DNA of 64,000 nucleotides from Colius striatus (taxonomy: Eukaryota; Chordata; Aves; Coliiformes; Coliidae): the NCBI RefSeq assembly GCF_028858725.1, contig NC_084773.1:20964850-21028849 (forward strand), read 5' to 3'. Positions 33,601-43,055 of this stretch are shown one piece after another. A program made the position numbers and the translations under genes. Below the pieces are notes generated by a model. It saw only the letters and a program-made list of their open reading frames with translations, ran no database searches and was not told the DNA's origin. Within the stretch, counting starts at the first letter, position 1; each line of letters opens with the position of its first letter.

Positions 33601-35002
33601 CATAGGGCAGCTTACAAAAATAAGAGCACTTCAAGTTGTGTGAGGAGTTTTCTTTTCTTTTCCTCTCCCCTTTTAACTGTTAAAATAAATCCCTTGGATT
33701 CAAACTGTTTGTTTCCATTTGCTCTAACAGTGGCTACCCACTTAGCACCGAAAGGGGTGCTGTTGGTGGGATCTCCTGCCGCAGCAGGCTGTGCTGTTTA
33801 ACTTCCTGCTGACGGGCCGTGGAGTGTCGCACGCGCGCTACAGCTGCCTCTCTCTCATCTCTCCTTTAGTTGTTTGATGAAGAGAATCCAGTGCACAGAT
33901 CTGGCAATAAGTATATGTTTACTACTGAGGGGCACATCGTGTCTGTGGACGGCCGTTTCCGTAGCTCGCTGTGGCAGGACGGCCTGTCGGGAGCAGAGCA
34001 CAGCGCGGACAAAGTGAAACCTGGAGACCTGAAGGCAGTCAACTTCAGCTCTAATGTAAGCAACACACAGGCTGCTCCTGGCTGTGGGCTTGGAGGTTGG
34101 GCTTGTTTGGATGCGTGTTGGTCTGGGTTAGGCAGTAGATAAAGAGCCATGGGGAAGTCTTACTTGAGAGCTCCGCGGGGTTTCCGTTATAGGTGTCAAA
34201 TACCCACGGAGCTCCTTTGTGAGGAACGCTTTCAGAGGTGGAAGGAAGGGGTTAGGATAGTGCCAGAGGTGAAGCTTGATTTTGCTGAAATTAGTTTGTT
34301 CTTGGATCATTTATTTCTGGTTATTTTTCCCTTCCCCTTCTCTTGGCCCTTAACATTTTCCAGTGTTGCTGTGATGGGGAAAGAGAAAGCAGAGGGACAT
34401 TTAAACAAAGCATTTTTCCCCCCCAGGATGTTTTTGAGACATGCAAAGATGACCTTTCCTGGCTAGGCATTGACTGAGTGCAGAGCTGAGGATCCAGGGC
34501 CTGTCACCAACCAAAACAGATATGTTTTTAATACAGAACAATTATTTTTAAGCCTCTGCTAGTAGGTTCCAGTATGGTTCCTTTCCTCCTCCACCCAGTC
34601 CTCCAGAAAAAGAGCATTGCTTTAGACATTCACAGTTGTCATAGTGAAGGAAGTCTCAGTTGACTAACAAGCTGCAGTAGTTTGGGGTGTGTTTGGAAGC
34701 CTGCAGCCTGTGCTGAGGAAACAGTTGCTGTTCATTTTTGTGCTCTGTGCTGGGAGTTTTGTGAGGGAAAGTTTGGACCAAAAGTGCTGTTTGGTACAGT
34801 TTTGTGTACAGGGTGAAAATCTGTGGTTACTGAAGCTGAAAAGACCACAGAAGGTGTGGAATTGTCTGTGCTCATGTTTGAGTTGTTGAAAACATTGTCC
34901 TTTTGTCAACAGTGTAACAGAGTTCCTGATGAGAGGAGATACTTGCTGCCATTGAAGAGTAACTACATGAGACAGATCGATCGAATGGTGGGCCTGATCT
35001 GA
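24231..35002 (+). CDS. EDEM1: ER degradation-enhancing alpha-mannosidase-like protein 1, 12 coding exons, 610 aa
   Basis: ER-lumenal GH47 protein that recognises or trims misfolded N-glycoproteins and passes them to ER-associated degradation. Coding exons: 24231-24616, 24706-24778, 27299-27402, 28198-28369, 29460-29643, 29987-30161, 30715-30835, 31292-31462, 32037-32110, 33038-33134, 33870-34055 and 34913-35002; total 1833 nt, all phases consistent. Residues about 5-29 are a Leu-rich signal/anchor; 31-70 is a Pro/Gly-rich low-complexity segment; the GH47 domain runs from about 80 to 545. Glu184, Asp329 and Glu452 correspond to the human residues I recall as E225, D370 and E493. N-glycosylation sequons at Asn140, 157, 258 and 301 match human 181, 198, 299 and 342. 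The calcium-binding TEGH is at 538-541. There is no KDEL. Length is 47 residues below human: 41 lost at the N terminus and 6 near the C terminus. Start ATG is the first in frame. Confidence 0.96.
24706..24778 (+). CDS. EDEM1: EDEM1 coding exon 2
   Basis: Encodes [20 protein letters not shown] to Ala153, with the first N-glycosylation sequon at Asn140. Intron 1 is only 89 bp, and the donor is GTGAGT. This exon is still inside the CpG island. Confidence 0.95.
24779..27298 (+). other. EDEM1: EDEM1 intron 2 (2.5 kb)
   Basis: Between GTGAGT and an acceptor in TGTGAAAG. No repeat or additional exon is recognised. The acceptor has a weak polypyrimidine tract (TTTTGTTTTTATGTGAAAG). Confidence 0.8.
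27299..27402 (+). CDS. EDEM1: EDEM1 coding exon 3
   Basis: Encodes [19 protein letters not shown] to VFEATIR, including catalytic Glu184 and the sequon at Asn157. It is 104 nt and splits Arg188 (donor GTATGT). Confidence 0.96.
28198..28369 (+). CDS. EDEM1: EDEM1 coding exon 4
   Basis: Encodes [20 protein letters not shown] through TGIPYPR (residue 245). It is 172 nt, with acceptor TTTTCCCATAG and donor GTAAGT. Confidence 0.96.
29460..29643 (+). CDS. EDEM1: EDEM1 coding exon 5
   Basis: Encodes residues 246-307 (split), including the [20 protein letters not shown] segment and sequons at Asn258 and Asn301. It is 184 nt with donor GTAAGC. Confidence 0.96.
29987..30161 (+). CDS. EDEM1: EDEM1 coding exon 6
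   Basis: Encodes [20 protein letters not shown] and the [15 protein letters not shown] segment with catalytic Asp329. It is 175 nt; Gly at the end is split (GG/C). The acceptor is TGGAAG after a T-rich tract, and the donor is GTATGT. Confidence 0.95.
30715..30835 (+). CDS. EDEM1: EDEM1 coding exon 7
   Basis: Encodes [20 protein letters not shown] to FFPGLQ (residue 405). It is 121 nt with donor GTAAAA. The Leu-Thr in NMLTGQL replaces human Phe-Ser (from memory). Confidence 0.95.
31292..31462 (+). CDS. EDEM1: EDEM1 coding exon 8
   Basis: Encodes residues 406-462 from [20 protein letters not shown] to ESTYLLYQ, including catalytic Glu452 in RPELVEST. It is 171 nt, phase 0 at both ends, with donor GTACTT. 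Confidence 0.96.
32037..32110 (+). CDS. EDEM1: EDEM1 coding exon 9
   Basis: Encodes [20 protein letters not shown] through YTKAK (split). It is 74 nt. The donor is GTCAGT, weaker than the GTRAGT consensus, but both sequence and phase require it. Confidence 0.93.
33038..33134 (+). CDS. EDEM1: EDEM1 coding exon 10
   Basis: Encodes [20 protein letters not shown] through ETCKYLYL (residue 519). It is 97 nt, with acceptor CATCTTGCAG and donor GTATGT. Confidence 0.95.
33870..34055 (+). CDS. EDEM1: EDEM1 coding exon 11
   Basis: Encodes residues 520-581: [20 protein letters not shown] then GHIVSVD, with the GH47 calcium-binding TEGH. The following segment is divergent and 6 residues shorter than human. 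A further sequon NFS lies at 577-579. It is 186 nt with donor GTAAGC. Confidence 0.94.
34913..35002 (+). CDS. EDEM1: EDEM1 coding exon 12 and stop
   Basis: Encodes [20 protein letters not shown] then QIDRMVGLI and TGA at 35000-35002. It closely resembles the human C terminus. Acceptor is TTTTGTCAACAG. Confidence 0.95.
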   Translation, partial: CNRVPDERRYLLPLKSNYMRQIDRMVGLI

Positions 35003-36141
35003 ATGGTTCTTCAGAGTAACTTCCATGGTGTGGCAGGAGGAGCCTGGGACCTGGCTGCAGGCAATCCTCTCCTCTCCAGCTGCACCTCCACGTGCTGAGT
35101 CACTTGGGCATCCCCCATGCTTGTTAGTTTTCAGTTATGGACATGAAGGGAGGTCAAGTTCTCCTTCTCTGAGTTCGGTCTTCTGAGCTGTGGTAACTTC
35201 ACATGCCACCTGAACAGAGATTTCTTGTTTTTAAGACTTTCTTATGAAAACTATTGTTGCAAATGAAGGCTGAATATACTTTAAAAACCAGAGAATTGGC
35301 ATGTGCCACTTAGCTACCTCTCTGTAGCTGTATTACAAATGTCCCTTTGGAAAAGGGTCTAGTATTTAATTAGAGATGATCTTGGGACTGGGGAAGGAAT
35401 GGGAAAGTGCAATTTCTTACACCAAGTTTAATCATTTAATATTCTGACTAGCAATACACAACTTTCAGTACTACTCAGGTAGGAACCCACTGGTAATGGG
35501 TTTTGCAGAAACAAAAGTGCTGTATCTGGAATAGTATCTTGAAAAGATAACTCCTGACCGTGTCAAAAGTTCCCAGAGCAGTCACCATGTCCCTCATACA
35601 CACAGTTGAGTAGGACTGCATGGCTGCAAGAGCCTGCAGCTACAGAAACCAGTAATGAAACAAATGAGGTGCCTTTTTTTGTAAGGGACAAGGGGGGAGG
35701 GAAGGGGAAATCTCAAAGCCACTCAGTTTTCCAAGCAGCTAACTTGATACAACTTAGCTGAGCAGAAGTTCCCAAAGTTCAGTCATTTGCCATGTTTCTA
35801 GTGCCTTTTCAGGAGAGATGCTGCTAAGAACTGGTGTAACAGTACCTGAAGAACAAACTATTTCACATTCCTGACAGCATTAATGTGTCGGTGCCTTAAG
35901 TTTTCTTCACTTAGCAGGAAAAGCCGAGCTTGCCTGGGAAGGTGGCTGAAGTGTTTCTCATGGGCTCGGTTACAAAATACGGCAGATCCCAAAGTAGCTT
36001 GCACATGAGGTGACTTCTGGGTTTTTTAAAGATACTTTAAGAATATCAGCTTCTGTGCTTATCCCAAAGAGTATTTCAGAGCTGGGTTTGTTCTTGGGGT
36101 CAGTGCAGTCAGGGAGAGGTGTCAGTCTGCAGCACACTGAC

Positions 36142-36168
36142 CTCTCTCTCTCTCTCTCTCTCTCTCTC
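36142..36168 (+). repeat. (CT)13 microsatellite in the EDEM1 3' UTR
   Basis: An uninterrupted CT dinucleotide run of 27 bases, flanked by unique sequence. Confidence 0.95.
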
Positions 36169-36406
36169 CACAAGCAGCCTGGTACGTGCCACCATGACAG
36201 GGTGGCTGTTGGTGCTGCCTGTAGTGCTGTGCTGTACCTGTACTGTGCTTGTACCTGTGCTGTGCCTTCTGGTGACAGGGAGAAATAGTGAGAGCCTGCT
36301 ATTGCTTCCTCCCACCATCATGAAATGCAGCTCGAATGTCTCTGAGGAAGAGCTGTCTGTGAACTTCCAGGATGAAAGCAGTTAAATTCAGGCAGGGCTG
36401 TTGAGG

Positions 36407-36412
36407 AATAAA
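36407..36412 (+). terminator. EDEM1: Candidate EDEM1 polyadenylation signal 1
   Basis: AATAAA in GAGGAATAAAAAACTG, 1.4 kb after the stop. Downstream GT-richness is poor, so it is a weaker candidate. Confidence 0.35.
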
Positions 36413-36625
36413 AAACTGAGGCCAAAACATCTTACTGAATAGAAGAATTTAGACTTTTTTCAGTGCCAGCACACTTTTTGCTTTTGACTATAGCTGAAGT
36501 AGCTGAATGTTAATTATTTTTAAGTTAAAGCTTAACTATTAGGGCAAACTTGACCTGCTGTGTTTTCACCTTGTTCTAACAGCGTTGGTTTTCATAGACC
36601 ATATGTTGCAGCTCAAAACATTTCC

Positions 36626-36631
36626 AATAAA
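36626..36631 (+). terminator. EDEM1: Candidate EDEM1 polyadenylation signal 2
   Basis: AATAAA in TTCCAATAAATCCGTG, followed within 30 bases by the T/G-rich GTTATTGTTTGAATGTTTT. Confidence 0.5.
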
Positions 36632-38021
36632 TCCGTGCTGAAGAGGTTATTGTTTGAATGTTTTAGTACACAGATGCATCTCAGGGACTTCCTTGTAGAA
36701 TTTTCTGTTCCATGGTAATTCAATCTTATATTCAGGCAAAAGAAAAAAGCAATAATGTGTCTTTTTAATCTCATTGTGTGTGTTTTAAGGGGTGGGAGGG
36801 AAATGTGTTATGGTCTCCCTGCATTAGAATGGCTTGCTTTGGTATTTGAGGCAGCTGGCAGTTCCAGCTCCTGTAGAATTGGCTTTGCAAAACTACTATT
36901 GGAATCTTGGTTGCCTATTTCCAAGTGAAACATAAATTCAAGGTGTGAGGTTCCAGAGAGGTACTGGGAGAGGTTTAAGGTACAGCTTGTGGAGGAGGAA
37001 GCGTTGCAGGTGTGCTTCACTTGGTAACCCCGTGGGGAAGAGCAGGAGGAGAGAGAGCTTTCTGACAGCTGAGGGAGGCAGAAACGTGGGGGCTTCCTGA
37101 AATGCTGCTACTGAGCCACATCTTCTCCTTGTAGCTCTGAAGCGAGCTTGGGAAACCTCACGTGGCATCCCAGCAGTGGCCCTGGGGAGCCCAGGCAGAG
37201 CTGAGGCCTTCAGCGTGTGGGAGGCTGCTTCAGGCCCTTGTTCTTCCCCGACTCACAGCTCAGCTCTCTGCCCTGTGTTACGTACCTTGCGCTTGCCTCT
37301 CAGTGTTTTGTGCCTATCCTGGAGCCTGGTGAGGCTTGCAGGCAGTGCTATGCACAGAAATCTGTTTCAGGGTTCCCTTCTGAGTATCAACATGACTGTA
37401 ATGAAGTTGCACAGCTGTTGTGCCACTGTGCTCCTCCCTCCTGTGTGCTCCCAGGAACAGCCAGAGGTGGCTGCAGCATTGGAACAGTACCCGAGCCTTT
37501 AGCCCTTGGGGACTCGGACCATTGGTTACAGTGCCAAACACTTTATGGCCAGCTCCTGGGTAGAAACTGAGTTGAGATGGGTGTTGCCACGGTGACCTGC
37601 CACCCCTCTGCCCGTAGGAGCGGGTTTTGCCTGCCAGGAGAGCGGTGCTGATGGTGTGCTGGAAGGCTTTGTGCCCTTGCAGGACCCGAGTTTTCTTCCT
37701 CTTTGTTTTAAAGATGCTTTGATACGTTTTTACTCTGTGATGGCAGGGCACACATGCACTGACATGTGGACTTTTGGGTAAGTCAGTGATGCTGGAGTGG
37801 GACCCATCCCACTGCTGGAATCACTTGCTGAAGCAGGCTGTTGGATTTCCTGGTATCATGTGCAATATCCGTTTTCTCCTAACTAAAACATGCAATGTAT
37901 GCTTAATTGTTGGTTTTCCATGAAGTATTTAATTGGGGGTGGGAAGGTTTGCAGAGGACCAAAAACTCTTTCATGAAATGTCCTACATTTTCAAAACTGA
38001 GCTTAACTTTTACAAATCTTC

Positions 38022-38027
38022 ATTAAA
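38022..38027 (+). terminator. EDEM1: Candidate distal EDEM1 polyadenylation signal
   Basis: ATTAAA in CTTCATTAAAAAAGG, followed by GTGTATTTG and TTGTGTGTGCTCTTC, a good GU-rich downstream element. It would give a 3-kb 3' UTR. Confidence 0.45.
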
Positions 38028-38045
38028 AAAGGTGTATTTGACCAC

Positions 38046-41000
38046 TTGTGTGTGCTCTTCTTACAGTTCTTACAGGCCATCGTGAAGCTTGCAGGGAAAA
38101 GATGAACTTGTGTGTGTGTAGCTGATCTTTGCCAGGCATCAGACTTGAAAACCTCAGCAGCTGAGGGTGGCCTGGGAGCAGGGCTGAGACAAGGAGGACA
38201 CAGCTGGAGTCTGTGTTCAAGCAGATTCGTGTCCCTCGTCCCAGTTCTTTGTGACTTGCTCCATCTGAGGAGCTCAAGACCTCAGACTTGAGTACCAGAA
38301 GGCCCTGATGAATCCTCTAGCTGTGGTGTAGGTGTCTGGCAGCGTTTTTGTGCGTGGACAGTGTCTCTGACCACGTGTCCTGGAGAGGGTAAGCTGGGAA
38401 CTCGCTTTGTTTTATGGGTGATGAGCTTTTTGCCCACCTGATGCTAATTTTGCTGGGTTCAGAGTTTTAAGTGTCAATCCTGAAGTAAGCCTGAGTGTGC
38501 TGAAAGCCTGAGGGCAAGAACCCAAGCTCAGATGTTTTCACTGTATTGGCACATTCATGGGCAGCGTCCCTGCCCTGAGCACCTGTGTGCTGTCTGTCCT
38601 TGTCTTCTTTCCTTATCTGCTGTCAGAAGGTTGGTTGGCCAATGTGTTACACCTCTGAAGTGGGATGAAGTGTTTTGACTGCAGTTTCTCTCAAGTCCCC
38701 ATTTAGGAGGATACCTCAGAAAAGCCACTGGTCTCATCTCCTCTTTGCTGGCCACAGTGAGATCATATGTGATAAAACACCTCAAGTCCAAAAGCATGTG
38801 TCAGAGCACGTTTTTTGGGGTCTGATGCATCAAGCTAACCCAGCTTTACAGCCCTGAAGAGGTGGCTGTGGACAAAGGCTTGGGTTCCCCTGCGTTTGGT
38901 GACTGTGCTGTACATCTGATCTGCTTCCACCAGAGACCACTCTTGTGCCACTGCTGGAAGGTTCTGTCTGCTGCAGAACTACAAGACACTTTCAAAGTAA
39001 TACCATGAAGGGGGAGTGTTGGAGAATGGGGGTTTATAAAAAAGAAAAGCATCTTTTCCTTTCCCTCCAAAGACAATGCCCTTTCTGTTGCCTGAAGCTT
39101 GGCCTGGCTGTGGAAGGTGGCAGCTTGGGAGAGCTGCCCTGGCCTCGTCTGCACAACTTGGTGTTCCAGGGATGAGAGCTGGTTGCTCTTATTTTCCAGG
39201 AGGAGATGGCAGGTTGGGCTCTTAAAATAGTAGCTCTCTGTAGAGTCATTTTTTATTTAGTGCTAATAAGGGTGAAAAAGGTACCTGTGTGTCTCAGCCT
39301 GTGACTGGTGACGTGGACCGAGCCGTGCGTGGCCCAGGGAAGGGATATCACCCATGGCACTGGGTGACAGGCCTGATGGGGGGCTGGGAGAGCTGGGGCC
39401 AGCCAGGGGCTGTGCTGCTTGGGCAGGTGTGGCTGTACCAGGTGGGGAAGGAGCACTGCATTCCAGAGGAGGAATTGGACCTCCGTGGGGAGAGCCGAGG
39501 TGTCCCAACAGCCCCCTTGGCAGCCTGTCTGTGCAAGGGCAGAGCACACAGGACAGGGCTGTTTGTCCTGTGTCCTGAGCACTCAGAACAGGGGTGTTTG
39601 CACACTCAAGGCAGGTACACAAAGGGAAAAAAACAACTGTACTTTATTAATATATTTGATATAATTGCAGTGACTCATCCTGTCAGGCCCAGAGGCTTTT
39701 GCCATAAAGGCAGTCTGCAGCCCATTAATGTTTGATAATGTTCATTTGGTGGATGAAGTAATTCTTGACAGTAACAGCTCCTGAGAATCAGCAGGAGTCG
39801 ATTCCCTTCATGGTGTGACAGCAGTGCTGGTGACCTGGTGGTGTGGGGCTTTGTCAGGGAGCTGCCTTGCCTCAACTTCAGGTGAAATACAGAACTCTGC
39901 TGTGAGGGAACACTGCGTTTTCCTCCCTTTTACACTGGAGATTGATTTTAAAGCAACCTGCAGGAGGAAAAATCAACTCTAAGAGGGGTTTTTGAAGAAG
40001 TGTTTTTAGCAGAACAAACATCCCCTTGCTCTCAGGTGCTGCTGGACGAAAAACCCCAAATTGTGCAGCAGCTGCAGACTCTGGGTTTAGTTTATTTGGG
40101 TTTTTTTTTTTGCAAGTGACTGCTGCTGCTTTCCTTTAGCCTCTGCAGCCAAGGGCAGAGCTGACACACAGCCTGCATCTGCCTCTCATGCAGCTCAACA
40201 GGCTTGTTGCCATTTTAACAGGCTGTCATTAAGCAGTGTGGTGCTTCATGGAATGCAGGAGGAATAATGAATCCATAATGCCCTGAATGGAAAATCAGAT
40301 CCAACACAGCTTTTTTTTGCCTTTATAGTCATTTTTTGTTTCCCCCCTTCCTTCTTCCTTCCTTCAGGATACTGCCACAGATGCTTTTCATTTGAAATGG
40401 GTGCAATTCCTGAAAACAGTTCAATTGTGGCACAGATACAATTGTGCATTGGAGTAGGTGAAAGGTTCTCTCTGCTGCTTCCATTCCAGCTTGGCTCTCA
40501 ACTTCATCCCCTTTGTCCATGGGGGATCTGGAATGGCAGCCTTCCCAAAACCTCTCCTCTTTTTGGTCCTGGGGACCCTGTCTGAGCAAGGCCTGGACAT
40601 CCCAGAGCTACTTCCAGCCTCAAGCAGCCTGAGATCTTCATGGTGACCATGCAGGCTGCAGTGAGCAGTGCTGTGGGTCCAGGTGGAGATGCTTTGATAA
40701 GGTTAGTGACTGCTCAGCTCTTGAGCTGACTCTCCTTAAAACACCTTGAAACCTCAGCATCTGCCACTGGCTGGACATGAGCAAGAAGGAGAAAGAGCGA
40801 GCTGATGTTGAGATTCAGGCAGTTCATGGATGAACAGAGATCACAGTGATTGAAGGAAACCCCAGAGGTTCCCCTGTGCTTCTGTAGGGTCTGGGTTCAT
40901 CCATACCTGCCTTCATCCCAGGAGTGCATTTGCACTGAGGCATAGCAGGGGCAGAGCAAGGATGGGGCTGTGGAAGGGGGGTTAAGTTGGTGCGTTTAGA

Positions 41001-42796
41001 ACTACAGAAATTAAAACTCTGTTAGAAATGTGTTGTTCATAACGTGACAAATGGAGCCTTTCCCTTCTGCTGACATACAATTATTAGGTTTGGAGGACTG
41101 CTGCACCTGAATTTGTTTTGCTACTGACACAACACAAATGAGCAGCAGAAGGTTTTGAACCAGAGCAGTGAGTTAGTGGTGGATGTGATGGTAAGGAACA
41201 GCCAGCAGCCCTTGTCCCTTAGCATGCACTAGCCCTAGAAACACACAGTGGTGGTTTCACAGGTGCTGGGGTGTGATCCTGATGGTCTGAGCTGGATGCA
41301 GATGGATGTTTGGGTTGCCTGCTCCTTCACAGGACAAGCAGATGGCATTTGCAGGGCTGGTCCGTGGGGATGTGGAGGCGAGCAGGACAGAGCCAGAGCA
41401 CCCTCTCACCTGCCCCTGTGCCTGCAGCATCCTGGTTCCCTGCTGCTTACAAAAGCCTCTGAAACAGTGAAACTGAGGTTTCACTTTGTCAGCTGGGCTG
41501 GCCCTGGCCATTGCTGAGGGTGCTGCTGGGCCTGTGTGTGTGATGCCACACGTCCCACTTAGCTGCAGCTTTGCCTTCACCTCCCTCCTCCACCTAAAAA
41601 CACCTGTTGAGGAAGAAAAACATCCTCAGCCCATCCTTTCCCTTCCTTTTCCAGTGTTGTCTCCAACTCAGCACCAGGAAGGTTTCAGTTTGGTGCCTAA
41701 TTAGTATTGCTATTAATACAAGATGCCATTCCATCAGATGAATCCATCTCATTGGTCAGGCTTTAATTAATTAGGTAATGAAAGGGACCCAAAAAAACCC
41801 ACCCCAACTTGAATGCTGGTTAATGAAACCCCAGGATCTACTTATTAAGAATTAAACCCTTTTCTCCTTTAATATTTTCCTGCATTATTAAACCCTGCTC
41901 AGCTGTATGGTCTGTCCCATCCATAATGAGTCTGATTTCTGAATTGCTTTGTGTGAGCCAAGAAATCTCATATTATCTAATTAGGGACAACTCTTCCCAC
42001 AGAATAAATATCAGAGCAGCAAAAATCAATTTGTTCCAGGCATTTTGTATTACTGTTCAAAAAAATCCAGTCAGATACACTGAGCTGGTCCTGCCCCTGG
42101 GGCTGGGCAGCCTGGCTTGGGGTGGCTGGAGGCTCAGTGGGAACTGGACCAAAAAGGATGGGTTTGGAAGAAGCTGCTCAGTGTGAATGCATCCTTTCCC
42201 TCCTTGCCCCTCTGCTTTCTGGTGCATCACTGTTTGGGTCCCATCTGGTTTTCTACAGGTTAGTGCTGGGAGGAGCAGTGTTGCCTCCTGTGTTACTGGA
42301 GAGCTGGATGAAAGGACTCTGCTGTGTTTCCCAGGGAGCTGCCTCAGTCTCCTCCCTGCTGCCTGGGGCCAGGGCTTTCACTGGGATGTGCTGCAATAAA
42401 AGTGCAGCCAGTTCATTGCAAGAGCAGTTTCAGGGCTTTAATACTGAAAGGGTCCAGAGGATCTCTCTCTGTGTATGTTTCACTCTCTCCTGTCACAACG
42501 TTTATGGTTGCAGCTCGAAAACGTGGAGGGATTTTGGAGATGAGCTCAGGCAGCTGCTGGGGCCCAAACCAGGAGCTTGTTGTCCTGGGGACAGAGGGGA
42601 CAGGACAGGTCAGTGCTGCAGGAGAGTCCTTAGGTTAAGCCCATGGTTTGGCTGATTTCTGGTGCAACAGCTTGTGGTGGCTGAACTAGTTTTGAGGAAA
42701 GGATGAGATGTTTTGAGGAAGGTGGTGAGAGTGCAGGGCAGTGTGAGTGCAGAATGGCCCTGCAGGGACAGGCAAACGTGTCAGGAGGCTGGGGCA
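38046..42796. other. Gene-free sequence downstream of EDEM1
   Basis: No recognisable exon. Overlapping open frames at 39250-39740 lie in a GC-rich patch and match nothing I know. 41700-42060 is AT-rich with several TAATTA/TTAATTAA homeodomain-type cores and may be a regulatory element (listed separately). The known vertebrate gene order has a long gene-poor stretch on this side. Confidence 0.6.
41700..42060. promoter_or_regulatory. AT-rich stretch with homeodomain-type cores (enhancer candidate)
   Basis: Contains TTAATTAATTAGG (41763-41775), further TTAATTAG/CTAATTAGG cores, and an ATTAATAC, all within 360 bp between GC-richer flanks. Such clustering occurs in conserved developmental enhancers, but conservation cannot be tested here. 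Confidence 0.25.
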
Positions 42797-43055
42797 GTGC
42801 TTTTGTATCTAGATACAGGACAAGGGGTAATGGAAAGAACCTGGAACACAAAAAGTTCCATTTAAACATAAGGAGAAGCTATTTCAGTGCTGAGGTGAGG
42901 GAGCCCTGGCCCAGGCTGCCCAGGGAGGGTGTGGAGGCTCCTTCTCAGGTTTCCAAACCCACCTGGACACATTCCTGTGCCCCCTGAGCCAGGGGAAGCT
43001 GCTGTAGCAGGGGCTGGGGCTGGATGAACTTCCAACCCCTTCCATTCTATGACTT
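42797..43055 (+). mobile_element. CR1 LINE 3'-end fragment
   Basis: CR1 words in order: GGACAAGGGGTAATGG, CACAAAAAGTTCCATTTAAACATAAGG-type segment, CCAGGCTGCCCAGGGAGG, GTGGAGGCTCCTTCTCAGG, CCACCTGGACACATTCCTG, then CTTCCAACCCCTTCCATTCTATGAC. It is about 260 bp, 5'-truncated and non-coding. Confidence 0.95.

Larger units (their letters stand above)
35003..38045 (+). other. EDEM1: EDEM1 3' UTR (extent uncertain)
   Basis: Long non-coding sequence after the stop, with AT-rich stretches and no transposon. It contains a (CT)n run at 36142-36168. The end depends on which signal is used: AATAAA at 36407 or 36626, or ATTAAA at 38022. A long 3' UTR is known for this gene, so the distal site is plausible. 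Confidence 0.55.

Noticed and set aside
42122-42655. 177-codon + strand open frame
   Set aside because: No domain and no conserved pattern; it overlaps other frames equally open.
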